DNA from: Oscillospiraceae bacterium
GTDB lineage: Bacteria; Bacillota; Clostridia; Saccharofermentanales; Saccharofermentanaceae
Reading direction: 5' to 3'
Assembly (NCBI GenBank): GCA_902795955.1
Contig: CADBNJ010000074.1
Coordinates: forward strand, 1-5,966
DNA length: 5,966 nucleotides
The number at the start of each line of letters is the position of its first letter. The stretch's first letter is position 1. The position numbers were made by a program, and so were the translations under genes. Below are positions 1 through 5,961 of this stretch, in pieces. The notes beneath the pieces are model-generated. The model was given only the letters and a program-made list of their open reading frames with translations. It was not told the origin of the DNA and did not search any database.

Positions 1-71
1 ACAAGGAAAACAGCTTCCAGGGGATACATCAGCAGAAGCAGATAATCAGATACGCTTGACAGTACGATCAT
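1..71 (-). CDS. Partial membrane protein, N-terminus only (runs off left edge)
   Basis: On the minus strand an ATG at 71-69 opens a frame that stays open to the window edge for 23 codons. The peptide starts MIVLSSVSDYLLLLMYP and is strongly hydrophobic, as expected of a first transmembrane helix or an uncleaved signal anchor. A GGAGG Shine-Dalgarno at 86-82 lies 10 bases before the ATG, slightly long but usable, and a TGATATAAT promoter element lies further upstream (111-103). A second ATG at 80-78 is in another frame and stops after 11 codons, so it is not the start. The gene is transcribed divergently from the ABC ATPase, with about 87 bases between start codons. Too little is visible to assign a family; that it is a real gene rests on promoter, ribosome site and open frame agreeing. 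Confidence 0.55.
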   Translation of the reverse strand, partial: MIVLSSVSDYLLLLMYPLEAVFL

Positions 72-81
72 TAAGTCTCAT

Positions 82-86
82 CCTCC
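82..86 (-). promoter_or_regulatory. Ribosome binding site of the left-edge partial gene
   Basis: The minus strand reads GGAGG here, 10 bases before the ATG at 71-69. This is the strongest evidence that the short edge frame is a true gene start rather than a chance frame. Confidence 0.6.
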
Positions 87-102
87 GGTAAGTATCAAAT
101 AA

Positions 103-111
103 ATTATATCA
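103..111 (-). promoter_or_regulatory. Extended -10 promoter (TGATATAAT) for the left-edge gene
   Basis: The minus strand reads TGATATAAT, a full match to the TGnTATAAT extended -10 consensus. The predicted transcription start is near base 96 (a G), giving a leader of about 25 bases that contains the GGAGG site. No good -35 hexamer is seen 17 bases upstream (ACACTA), which extended -10 promoters can tolerate. The identical nonamer occurs at 5961-5953. Confidence 0.6.
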
Positions 112-128
112 CGGCAGTATGGTTTTAG

Positions 129-136
129 TGTATTAT
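129..136 (+). promoter_or_regulatory. Candidate -10 element for the ABC operon
   Basis: TATTAT at 131-136, directly preceded by TG, matches five of six positions of the -10 consensus. A start near 143 would give a leader of about 16 bases that is almost entirely Shine-Dalgarno. No convincing -35 lies at the right distance, so the call is weak. It would make the 72-158 gap a divergent promoter region. Confidence 0.35.
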
Positions 137-144
137 ATGTGGCA

Positions 145-154
145 GGGGGGAGGG
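145..154 (+). promoter_or_regulatory. G-rich ribosome binding site of the ABC ATPase
   Basis: GGGGGGAGGG sits just upstream of the ATG at 159; the GGAGG core at 149-153 leaves 5 bases to the start. It fixes the start at 159 rather than at the overlapping ATG at 119, whose frame is a shadow. Confidence 0.75.
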
Positions 155-158
155 TCAT

Positions 159-1052
159 ATGATCACAGTCAGCGGAGTGTCTCACTATTTTGGCAGGAAC
201 GGAGTACTGTCAAACGTTGTTTTCAAAGCAAACGAGGGCAGGATCATCGGTCTTGTCGGTATAAACGGTGCAGGCAAGTCCACGCTCCTCAGGATAATGT
301 CCGGAGTATATAAGGCTCAGACCGGGATTGTATCATATGACGGAAGATCCCCTTCAGATGCAAAGACAAGGGAAGACATCTTCTTCCTGCCGGATGATCC
401 CTACTATACGAATGAATCTACATGCAAGCGTCTGTTTGATCTGTATAAGATGCTGTATCCTGATGCCGATATCGGGGTGTTCAAGCAGATTACGGATGAG
501 TTCGGGCTGCCCTGGAAGAAGCCCGTGAGGACATTCTCAAAGGGGATGAGAAGACAGGCGTTCATCGCGCTTGCTTTCGCGGTATCGCCTAAGTACATGC
601 TGCTTGACGAGGCTTTCGACGGGCTGGACCCGCTCGCTAGGAAGATGTTCAAGGACAGGATAAAGGCTCTTGTCAAAGCAAAAAATACCACGGTCATCAT
701 ATCGTCTCACTCGCTCAGGGAGCTTGAGGATTTCTGTGATGATTATCTCCTGATAGACAAGGGAATAGTCGTTAATACTCAGGGCATAATGGAGCGTAAT
801 CTCGGATATGCAAAGTATCAGCTGGCTTTTAAGGAACAGATAGATGAGGCCATGTTTGAGGCGCTTCCCGTGAAGTCGCTGAAGATAACAGGAAGGGTTG
901 CGACCGTTACTGTCGATAATGAGAGTGATATCGAAGACAGGCTCATGGCTCTTGAACCCCTTATAATGGACAAGCTGGACGTAAGCTTCGAAGAGGCGTT
1001 CATAAGCGATGTTGACCGCACGGTCAGAGGTGAGGGGGGATCAGTTCAATGA
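159..1052 (+). CDS. ABC transporter ATP-binding protein (ABC-2 exporter type)
   Basis: This 297-residue cytoplasmic ATPase should power the membrane protein encoded next to it. Visible motifs in order are Walker A GINGAGKST (34-42), a Q-loop region FFLPDDPYY (75-83), a signature FSKGM (126-130), Walker B YMLLDEAFDGLDP (146-158) with catalytic Glu151, and the switch histidine in SSH (184). The last 90 or so residues form a short extra domain, common in the YtrB/BcrA/CcmA-like group of single-domain ATPases. Two motifs are off consensus: the Q-loop glutamine position carries Asp79, and the signature is FSKGM instead of LSGGQ. The ATG start has a strong ribosome site. The stop overlaps the permease start as ATGA, so the two are probably translationally coupled. 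The family is sure. The substrate (lipid, peptide or drug) is not readable from sequence, and no GntR-type regulator is in view. Confidence 0.95.
   Translation: MITVSGVSHYFGRNGVLSNVVFKANEGRIIGLVGINGAGKSTLLRIMSGVYKAQTGIVSYDGRSPSDAKTREDIFFLPDDPYYTNESTCKRLFDLYKMLYPDADIGVFKQITDEFGLPWKKPVRTFSKGMRRQAFIALAFAVSPKYMLLDEAFDGLDPLARKMFKDRIKALVKAKNTTVIISSHSLRELEDFCDDYLLIDKGIVVNTQGIMERNLGYAKYQLAFKEQIDEAMFEALPVKSLKITGRVATVTVDNESDIEDRLMALEPLIMDKLDVSFEEAFISDVDRTVRGEGGSVQ
1032..1040 (+). promoter_or_regulatory. G-rich ribosome binding site of the ABC permease
   Basis: GAGGGGGGA inside the end of the ATPase gene lies 8 bases before the permease ATG at 1049. Like the ATPase site it is a run of G rather than a clean AGGAGG, and it supports independent as well as coupled initiation. 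Confidence 0.55.
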
Positions 1053-2092
1053 GTACCGGAATGAGATACTTTGCCCGTCACTTCAGATCTTCGCTGATAA
1101 GGCTTGCCGTAATGGTGCTGTTCAGTTCAGTTATATGTTTCTACTTCAGTGTCAATCACTGGTATACGGGTGTTACGGATGTCTACACGGTAAGTCTCTC
1201 GGTTCACAGTCTGATAATGATGATACTTACGTACGTTCTGCCCGCGGCTGAATTTGATGCGTTCAAGAACAGGCGCAATCTTGATCTGTGGATGTCTTCA
1301 CCGCTGTCGAGAACATCGCTTATCGTTTCTAACATTGTCAACGGGGCTATTCAGATGTTGATCACCCACTCTGCCGCAGGTCTGGCTGTCATCATCAGGA
1401 TGCTTGTATACAATGGCGCCGGTGCAGGACTCAGAGTTCACAATGCCGTTATATTCCTGCTCATGTCGCTGCCTGTACTGCTTGCGGTCTATCTGTTCAA
1501 CTGCGCTGTATTCATGATCGGCAACTGCAGGCTGGACGGCATCATCTTCATACTGCTGTATTCCATCCTTCCGGCCATGCTGAGCGGTGTTGTTGAGATG
1601 GTAAAGAGATGTCTGGTGTTCAAATATGAATATGACTATGACGGCGCTGTCAGATCGGGTTATTCAGTGATCAGCAAGCTGTCAGAGGTATATTCGAGGC
1701 AGTCCGGTCCCGTCATCACAAGTGACAGGCAGCTGGCACCTCTATCCGGCCGTTACAGTATCACCTCAGGCGATATGGCCTGGTACATGATATGGATCGC
1801 GATCGGCATAGCATCACTGGTCCTTGCCGTTGTTTACTTCAAGAGACTCCGGCCGGAGAAGGTGGGCGGTCCTTCGACGAATTTCTTCGGATACACATTC
1901 CTGCTTCCTGCGGCAGGTTATTCCTTCCTTATCATGGCAAGTACGGCAGGACTTATCGTATCGCTCCTGATCATGATGGCAATGTTCCTCGGTTATGTCA
2001 TATTCCGCAAGGGATTCAGCTTCAGACTGCCTGATATCATATGCATGGGCATCGCAGTGCTGATGGTGATAGTGTTTAAAATCACACTTTAA
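1049..2092 (+). CDS. ABC-2 type transporter permease
   Basis: This 347-residue protein is the membrane half of the exporter. Hydrophobic stretches suggest about eight helices near residues 16-36, 48-66, 98-120, 132-157, 163-181, 243-263, 282-319 (long enough for two) and 329-345. A hydrophilic loop of roughly 60 residues (185-242), rich in Tyr, Asp and Ser, separates the first five helices from the rest. After helix six comes FKRLRPEKVGGPS (264-276), a basic stretch followed by E-x-x-G; a similar segment occurs at the same point in YtrC-like permeases. There is no cleavable signal peptide. The ATG overlaps the ATPase stop as ATGA. The role is inferred mainly from topology and pairing with the ATPase, since ABC-2 permeases diverge widely. 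The substrate is unknown. Confidence 0.85.
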   Translation: MSTGMRYFARHFRSSLIRLAVMVLFSSVICFYFSVNHWYTGVTDVYTVSLSVHSLIMMILTYVLPAAEFDAFKNRRNLDLWMSSPLSRTSLIVSNIVNGAIQMLITHSAAGLAVIIRMLVYNGAGAGLRVHNAVIFLLMSLPVLLAVYLFNCAVFMIGNCRLDGIIFILLYSILPAMLSGVVEMVKRCLVFKYEYDYDGAVRSGYSVISKLSEVYSRQSGPVITSDRQLAPLSGRYSITSGDMAWYMIWIAIGIASLVLAVVYFKRLRPEKVGGPSTNFFGYTFLLPAAGYSFLIMASTAGLIVSLLIMMAMFLGYVIFRKGFSFRLPDIICMGIAVLMVIVFKITL

Positions 2093-2110
2093 GAATCATG
2101 ACGTTTATAT

Positions 2111-2116
2111 TACAAT
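2111..2116 (+). promoter_or_regulatory. Candidate -10 element upstream of the DHH gene
   Basis: TACAAT matches five of six -10 positions and sits in the 56-base gap after the permease, with a predicted start near 2123. The matching -35 position (TTTAAG, 2088-2093) is poor. No hairpin followed by a T run is seen in the gap, so read-through from the ABC operon is an equally good explanation. Confidence 0.3.
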
Positions 2117-2133
2117 AATCGTATCAATTGCTT

Positions 2134-2140
2134 AAAGGAG
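2134..2140 (+). promoter_or_regulatory. Ribosome binding site that decides the DHH gene start
   Basis: AAAGGAG lies 8 bases before the ATG at 2149. An in-frame TTG at 2128 would extend the protein by seven residues, but it lies upstream of this site and would have to be initiated without it, so ATG 2149 is preferred. Confidence 0.8.
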
Positions 2141-2148
2141 ACACAGGT

Positions 2149-3087
2149 ATGAGTGAAGGTAAGAAGAGACTTGTAACCAGAAGCGATTTCGATGGATTGG
2201 TATGTGCAATGATCCTCAAGGAGAAGGATCTTATAGATGATATCAAGTTCGTTCATCCCAAGGATGTTCAGGACGGCAAGATAGAGTTAACGGAGAATGA
2301 CATAACGACGAACCTGCCTTTTGATCCCAGGTCGGGACTTGTGTTCGATCACCATGAATCAGAGCTTATCCGCAACGCTCAGCGCGCCAATCAGGATAAG
2401 TACATTATCGATCCCAATGCCAAGAGTGCGGCACGCGTGGTATATGATTATTACGGAGGCAAAGAAGGACTTCCGAGGATCTCGGACGAATTGATGGAAG
2501 CCGTGGACAAGGGCGATTCCGCCGATTTTACGCTCGAAGAGATACTTGATCCCAAGGGCTGGGTTCTCATGAATTTCATAATGGATGCAAGAACGGGACT
2601 CGGAAGATTCCACGATTTCAGGATCTCCAACTATGACCTCATGATGGAACTCATAAATTACTGTGTAAATCACACGGTTGACGAAGTACTTGCAATTCCT
2701 GATGTGAAGGAGAGAGTCGACCTTTATTTCGATCAGCAGGAGCTCTTCAAGGAACAGCTCAAGAGGATCGCCAGGGTTGAGGACAAGGTTGTAGTCATCG
2801 ACCTCAGGAATGAAGATACGATCTATGCCGGCAACAGGTTTATGGTATATGCCCTCTATCCGGAGACGGAGATATCCATCCATGTTGCATGGGGCTTCAA
2901 GAAGCAGAATACTGCAGTAATGATCGGCAAGTCCATTGTCAATAAGAAGTCTAACGCCGATATCGGTGCCCTCTGCCTCTCGCACGGCGGCGGCGGTCAT
3001 AAGAATGCCGGCACCTGCCAGCTTGATAATGACAAGGTCGATGATCTGCTTCCCGGCATCGTAAAGGCACTTAACGATGCATGCTAA
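2149..3087 (+). CDS. DHH/DHHA1 family phosphoesterase (exopolyphosphatase-related)
   Basis: This 312-residue protein has the two-domain DHH plan. The N-terminal metal site shows SDFDG (12-16, acidic residues Asp13 and Asp15), the name-giving FDHHE (66-70) and a further acidic motif VDKGDSADF (119-127). The C-terminal DHHA1 domain carries the substrate-binding HGGGGHKNAG (279-288). Family members are manganese-dependent cytoplasmic phosphohydrolases that act on polyphosphate, oligonucleotides (NrnA type), pAp or cyclic dinucleotides. There is no membrane, PAS or GGDEF part, so it is not a GdpP-type protein. The first motif reads TRSDFDG where NrnA-like enzymes usually have His before DxD, which fits the exopolyphosphatase-related branch. 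The ATG at 2149 is chosen for its AAAGGAG site. Its 3' end overlaps larE by 11 bases. The exact substrate cannot be told. Confidence 0.93.
   Translation: MSEGKKRLVTRSDFDGLVCAMILKEKDLIDDIKFVHPKDVQDGKIELTENDITTNLPFDPRSGLVFDHHESELIRNAQRANQDKYIIDPNAKSAARVVYDYYGGKEGLPRISDELMEAVDKGDSADFTLEEILDPKGWVLMNFIMDARTGLGRFHDFRISNYDLMMELINYCVNHTVDEVLAIPDVKERVDLYFDQQELFKEQLKRIARVEDKVVVIDLRNEDTIYAGNRFMVYALYPETEISIHVAWGFKKQNTAVMIGKSIVNKKSNADIGALCLSHGGGGHKNAGTCQLDNDKVDDLLPGIVKALNDAC
3063..3067 (+). promoter_or_regulatory. Ribosome binding site of larE inside the DHH gene
   Basis: AAAGG lies 9 bases before the larE ATG at 3077. It falls within the last codons of the DHH gene, so larE expression depends on the upstream transcript and probably on terminating ribosomes. 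Confidence 0.5.
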
Positions 3088-3877
3088 GCTTGACAGATTG
3101 AAGGATCTGATCGGAAGCTACGGTTCACTTGCCGTGGCTTTCTCGGGCGGCGTTGATTCCGCCTTCCTTCTCAAAGCTGCTTCAGAGGTACTTGGTGACA
3201 AGCTCCTGGCGATCACCGTATCTGCACCCGTTTTTCCCGCAGGCGAGGGCACGCTTGCCTCGTCGTTCTGCAGGGAGAACAATATCAGACAGAGGGTCGA
3301 GGAATTTGACGTGCTTCAGATCGCGGGATTTACATCCAATCCCCCGAACAGATGCTATATATGTAAGAGAGCTCTTTTCGGCAAGATCAGGGAGATCGGG
3401 GAAGAGGAAGGCATCGCCGTAATAGCGGAAGGCACGAATGCCGACGATGCCACGGATTACAGACCCGGGATCAAGGCTCTTGAAGAGATGGGAATGGCAA
3501 GTCCCCTCAAGGAAGTGGGGCTTACGAAGCAGGAGATCCGCGACCTGTCCAGGGAGATGGGGCTGCGCACCTGGAATAACCCCTCGCATGCATGCCTTGC
3601 AACGAGATTCCCATACGGTGAGGAGATAACTGCCGAGAAGCTGCAGATGATCGATGATGCCGAGGAGTATCTGAGGGATGCGGGAGTAGGTCAGGTCAGG
3701 GTCAGGATCCATGACAGGATGGCCAGGATAGAAGTGATGCCCCGGGATTTTGATAAGATCATGAAGAACAAGGATACGATATATGCAAGTCTTGAGAATA
3801 TGGGATTTACATATGTGTCCCTCGACCTCAAAGGATACCGTACAGGCAGCATGAACGAGACGCTGGGAAGCATCTGA
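3077..3877 (+). CDS. larE: ATP-dependent sacrificial sulfur transferase LarE
   Basis: LarE activates the nicotinate-derived precursor of the nickel-pincer nucleotide cofactor with ATP and inserts sulfur, giving up the sulfur of its own cysteine in the single-cysteine type. The 266 residues show a PP-loop SGGVDS (23-28), NRCYICK (91-97), EGTNADD (118-124) followed by DYRPG (127-131), and PSHACLATR (169-177). Cys173 in that last motif is the counterpart of Cys176 in the Lactobacillus plantarum enzyme. There are only three other cysteines (65, 93, 96), and none sits beside Cys173, so I see no sign of the three-cysteine, iron-sulfur variant, although this cannot be excluded. Length and motif order are typical. 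The start overlaps the DHH gene by 11 bases. No larA, larB or larC is in the window, so a role in lactate racemase is not shown; NPN may serve another LarA-family enzyme. Confidence 0.93.
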   Translation: MHAKLDRLKDLIGSYGSLAVAFSGGVDSAFLLKAASEVLGDKLLAITVSAPVFPAGEGTLASSFCRENNIRQRVEEFDVLQIAGFTSNPPNRCYICKRALFGKIREIGEEEGIAVIAEGTNADDATDYRPGIKALEEMGMASPLKEVGLTKQEIRDLSREMGLRTWNNPSHACLATRFPYGEEITAEKLQMIDDAEEYLRDAGVGQVRVRIHDRMARIEVMPRDFDKIMKNKDTIYASLENMGFTYVSLDLKGYRTGSMNETLGSI

Positions 3878-3897
3878 ACTGCATCTGTGCTGACGGG

Positions 3898-5070
3898 CTA
3901 CAGAGGTCTGTTAAGATAAAGTCTTGTGCCTTCCTTGAGCCTGTTAAGGCCGTCTTCCAGCGTTGATCTCGGGCATGCGATATTAAGTCTTACAAATCCG
4001 TCGCCGTTCTTGCCGTAATGAATGCCGTCCGTCAGGAACAGACCGGTCTTATCTCTGAGGAATCCTGCGTATTCGCGGCTGCCCGTACCAAGCTTGCTGA
4101 TGTCTATCCAGAGAAGATATGTGGCGTTGCCGGGCACCACGCTTAATTCCGGTATGTTTGAATCTATGAATTCCGTTGTGAACCTGCGGTTATCCCCGAT
4201 GTATTCTCTTAACTGATCGAGCCATTCGCCGCCCTTGTTGAAGGCGGCGATCGCTGCCGTTACTGCAAAGGAATTGGGCTCTGCCACCTCGTCCGTGTTG
4301 ATGGCGCGCCACATCTTGTGACGGAGCTTCCTGTCCGGAACGCTGATGCAGGCGCTCTTAAGCCCCGCGATATTGAACGCCTTGGTAGGCGCGATGCACG
4401 TTATCGAGTTGTCGCGGCAAGTGCCTGACACCGAAGCGAAGGGAACATATGATATTCCCGGTGAAGTTATATCGCAGTGTATCTCGTCTGATACTACGAT
4501 GACACCGTTGGCAGCGCACAGCTCACCCACTTTGCCGAGCTCTTCAGCCGTCCATATCCTTCCGGCGGGATTCTGGGGATTGCACAGGAGCATCATCGTG
4601 ACCTGCGGATCAGACAGCTTCTGCTCCAGGTCATCGAAGTCCATCCGGTACTGTCCGTTCTCATATATCAGAGGATTCTCGACGACCGTGCATCCGTTGT
4701 TGACGATGCAGTTGAAGAATACATTATAGACGGGTGTCTGGATGATAACCTTCTCTCCGGGAGTGGTTAGTTTCCTTACGGCACTTGAAATGGCGGGAAT
4801 GACGCCTGTGACGAACATGAGCCAGTCCTTGTGCATCCTGAATGAATGTCTCCTGTCCCACCAGTTTATGTAAGCATCGTACCATTCATCGTTGTCACTC
4901 TGGTACCCGAATATTCCGTGATCCGTCCTCTCGCGTATCGCATCTATGATCTCAGGTGCAGTCCTGAAATCCATGTCAGCGACCCACATCGGAAGCTCGT
5001 TCTCCTTGACCTTCCACTTGATCGAATCCGTTCCGAATCTGTTGATCTGCGTATCGAAATCATATCTCAT
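3898..5070 (-). CDS. MalY/PatB family PLP-dependent C-S lyase (aminotransferase fold I)
   Basis: This cytoplasmic enzyme should cleave the C-S bond of cystathionine, cysteine or related S-conjugates to pyruvate, ammonia and a thiol. From ATG 5070 it has 390 residues, the length of E. coli MalY. Visible landmarks are YDFD (3-6), MWVADMDF (28-35), the TGVIPAI loop (88-94), PVYNVF (113-118), CNPQNPAGR (163-171), SDEIHCD (194-200), the PLP lysine in PTKAFNIAGL (Lys230), and FVRLNIACPR (359-368) with the carboxylate-binding Arg361. A GTG at 5079-5077 would add three residues, but it overlaps the GGAG ribosome site, while ATG 5070 is spaced 8 bases from it and overlaps the upstream stop as ATGA. 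The family is certain. Some members regulate maltose genes or act as true aminotransferases; MalY and PatB cannot be separated here. Confidence 0.95.
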   Translation of the reverse strand: MRYDFDTQINRFGTDSIKWKVKENELPMWVADMDFRTAPEIIDAIRERTDHGIFGYQSDNDEWYDAYINWWDRRHSFRMHKDWLMFVTGVIPAISSAVRKLTTPGEKVIIQTPVYNVFFNCIVNNGCTVVENPLIYENGQYRMDFDDLEQKLSDPQVTMMLLCNPQNPAGRIWTAEELGKVGELCAANGVIVVSDEIHCDITSPGISYVPFASVSGTCRDNSITCIAPTKAFNIAGLKSACISVPDRKLRHKMWRAINTDEVAEPNSFAVTAAIAAFNKGGEWLDQLREYIGDNRRFTTEFIDSNIPELSVVPGNATYLLWIDISKLGTGSREYAGFLRDKTGLFLTDGIHYGKNGDGFVRLNIACPRSTLEDGLNRLKEGTRLYLNRPL

Positions 5071-5945
5071 AATAACCACTCCGGTCTGCTGCTCTCTTTT
5101 GCTATGGATGCTGCCTTTATTACCGTCCTGCCGGGATCGACCCTGTCCTTCTCAATGATCAGTTCGCCGATTCTGCCGCACGTTATCGTTCCCTGCCCCG
5201 GGTTTAAGATGCTGTCTATGTCCGAACTGATATCCGCCTCCACCTTGGAGTACTCGAAAGCGAGCGTTGTATTGATCAGCCTGCAGTTCTTCATCCTGAG
5301 ATCATTTATGTAACAAAGCCCCTGACTGCTCTCGATCGTGCAGTTTACGAATGTGAGGTTCCCGGAATTCCATCCGAGGTATTCTCCGCTTATGTATGAA
5401 TCGTAAACGGTCACGTTACGGCAGTTCCAGAATGCATCCTTAGTTATCAGTCTGCTGTTCCTCACAACGGCATCACTGCACCCGTCGAAAGCATAGTTCC
5501 CCTCGAGATCAAGCCGGTTCACTTCGATATTACGGCTGTTCATTGCAAGATAGTCGCCGCCCCTGACCTTGATGTTGTCAAGCATCAGGTCCGCGCAGTT
5601 CCACAGCGTCTCAGCCGCATCCGTAAACTCCGTATCCGAGACCGTCAGGTTGACGCACCTCCTGAAGCTCTTGGGTGCGTGAATGACAGAATCCGTGACC
5701 TTAACGTTCTGTGAATACCAAACTCCCGCGCGCGCCGTCTGTTCCCAAGTCGTGCCTGCGACTTCAACATCTCTGCAATACCACAGCGGGTATTTCCATC
5801 CGAAGAATGAATCTGCGATCTTGATCCGGCGGCATTCCTTAAGAGGGGATTCGCCTTCGCCGAATCTGCATGAGTCAATAATGGAATCTTCTGTTCCGTA
5901 GAGTGGGCGTTCGCCCGTAAACGACTGATCGGTTATCGTTGCCAT
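5067..5945 (-). CDS. DUF3737 family right-handed beta-helix protein
   Basis: This 292-residue protein has no signal peptide or membrane segment and no known function. It is built of repeats of 19-21 residues: a Cys or Ser at 38, 57, 78, 97, 117, 137, 156, 175 and 194 is each followed by a beta-strand pattern such as RNVTVYDS or GNLTFVNC, often after an aromatic or Asn (LWYC, VWYS, LWNC, FWNC, GWNS). This is the mark of a pectate-lyase-like beta-helix, with Cys/Ser, Asn and aromatic ladders. The N-terminus (SFTGERPLYG, 8-17) is recognisable as the DUF3737 opening, so the ATG at 5945 is right although no ribosome site precedes it. No catalytic triad or carbohydrate-enzyme signature stands out. 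It is first in an operon with the C-S lyase, overlapping it by four bases (ATGA), so a linked role is plausible but unproven. Confidence 0.88.
   Translation of the reverse strand: MATITDQSFTGERPLYGTEDSIIDSCRFGEGESPLKECRRIKIADSFFGWKYPLWYCRDVEVAGTTWEQTARAGVWYSQNVKVTDSVIHAPKSFRRCVNLTVSDTEFTDAAETLWNCADLMLDNIKVRGGDYLAMNSRNIEVNRLDLEGNYAFDGCSDAVVRNSRLITKDAFWNCRNVTVYDSYISGEYLGWNSGNLTFVNCTIESSQGLCYINDLRMKNCRLINTTLAFEYSKVEADISSDIDSILNPGQGTITCGRIGELIIEKDRVDPGRTVIKAASIAKESSRPEWLL
5079..5082 (-). promoter_or_regulatory. Ribosome binding site that decides the C-S lyase start
   Basis: The minus strand reads GGAG, 8 bases before the ATG at 5070-5068. The alternative in-frame GTG at 5079-5077 overlaps this site and is therefore rejected as start. 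Confidence 0.75.
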
Positions 5946-5952
5946 GACACAG

Positions 5953-5961
5953 ATTATATCA
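5953..5961 (-). promoter_or_regulatory. Extended -10 promoter (TGATATAAT) of the DUF3737-lyase operon
   Basis: The minus strand reads TGATATAAT, a full extended -10 match. Its last T lies 7 bases before the ATG at 5945, so the transcript should begin at about 5946-5945, which implies a leaderless message. Nothing resembling a Shine-Dalgarno occurs between it and the start. The -35 region lies outside the window. Confidence 0.6.

Noticed and set aside
39..53. CAGATAATCAGATAC resembles CAGATTATATCAGATAC at 5950-5966, as if the window ended in direct repeats
   Set aside because: The match needs a 2-base gap, the left copy is coding and the right copy is a promoter; there is no transposase or target duplication.
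56..61. A perfect TTGACA (-35 consensus) on the plus strand
   Set aside because: No -10 lies 16-19 bases downstream (78-84 reads roughly TCATCCT), and the site is inside the coding part of the left-edge minus gene.
2128..2148. TTG at 2128 as the DHH gene start
   Set aside because: The AAAGGAG site at 2134-2140 lies downstream of it and is ideally spaced for ATG 2149.
2359..3000. A 213-codon open frame antisense to the DHH gene
   Set aside because: It lies wholly within a gene with clear DHH and GGGH motifs, has no ribosome site or family motif, and its composition is what the opposite strand would give.
3689..3706. Tandem-like GTCAG repeats
   Set aside because: They lie in the larE frame and encode an ordinary GQVRVR strand; the run is too short and imperfect to be a true repeat.
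3182..3712. A 176-codon open frame antisense to larE
   Set aside because: It is a shadow of larE, with no recognisable domain and no start signals.
3878..3911. Possible terminator between the convergent genes, including ACAGAGGTCTGT at 3900-3911 and a CTGT/ACAG stem at 3885-3903
   Set aside because: The stems are 4-6 base pairs, A/T-rich or bulged, and no T run follows on either strand.
4346..5313. Plus-strand open frames of 127 and 155 codons opposite the lyase and DUF3737 genes
   Set aside because: Both are antisense to well-supported genes; the second spans the junction of two genes, and neither shows motifs or a good ribosome site.
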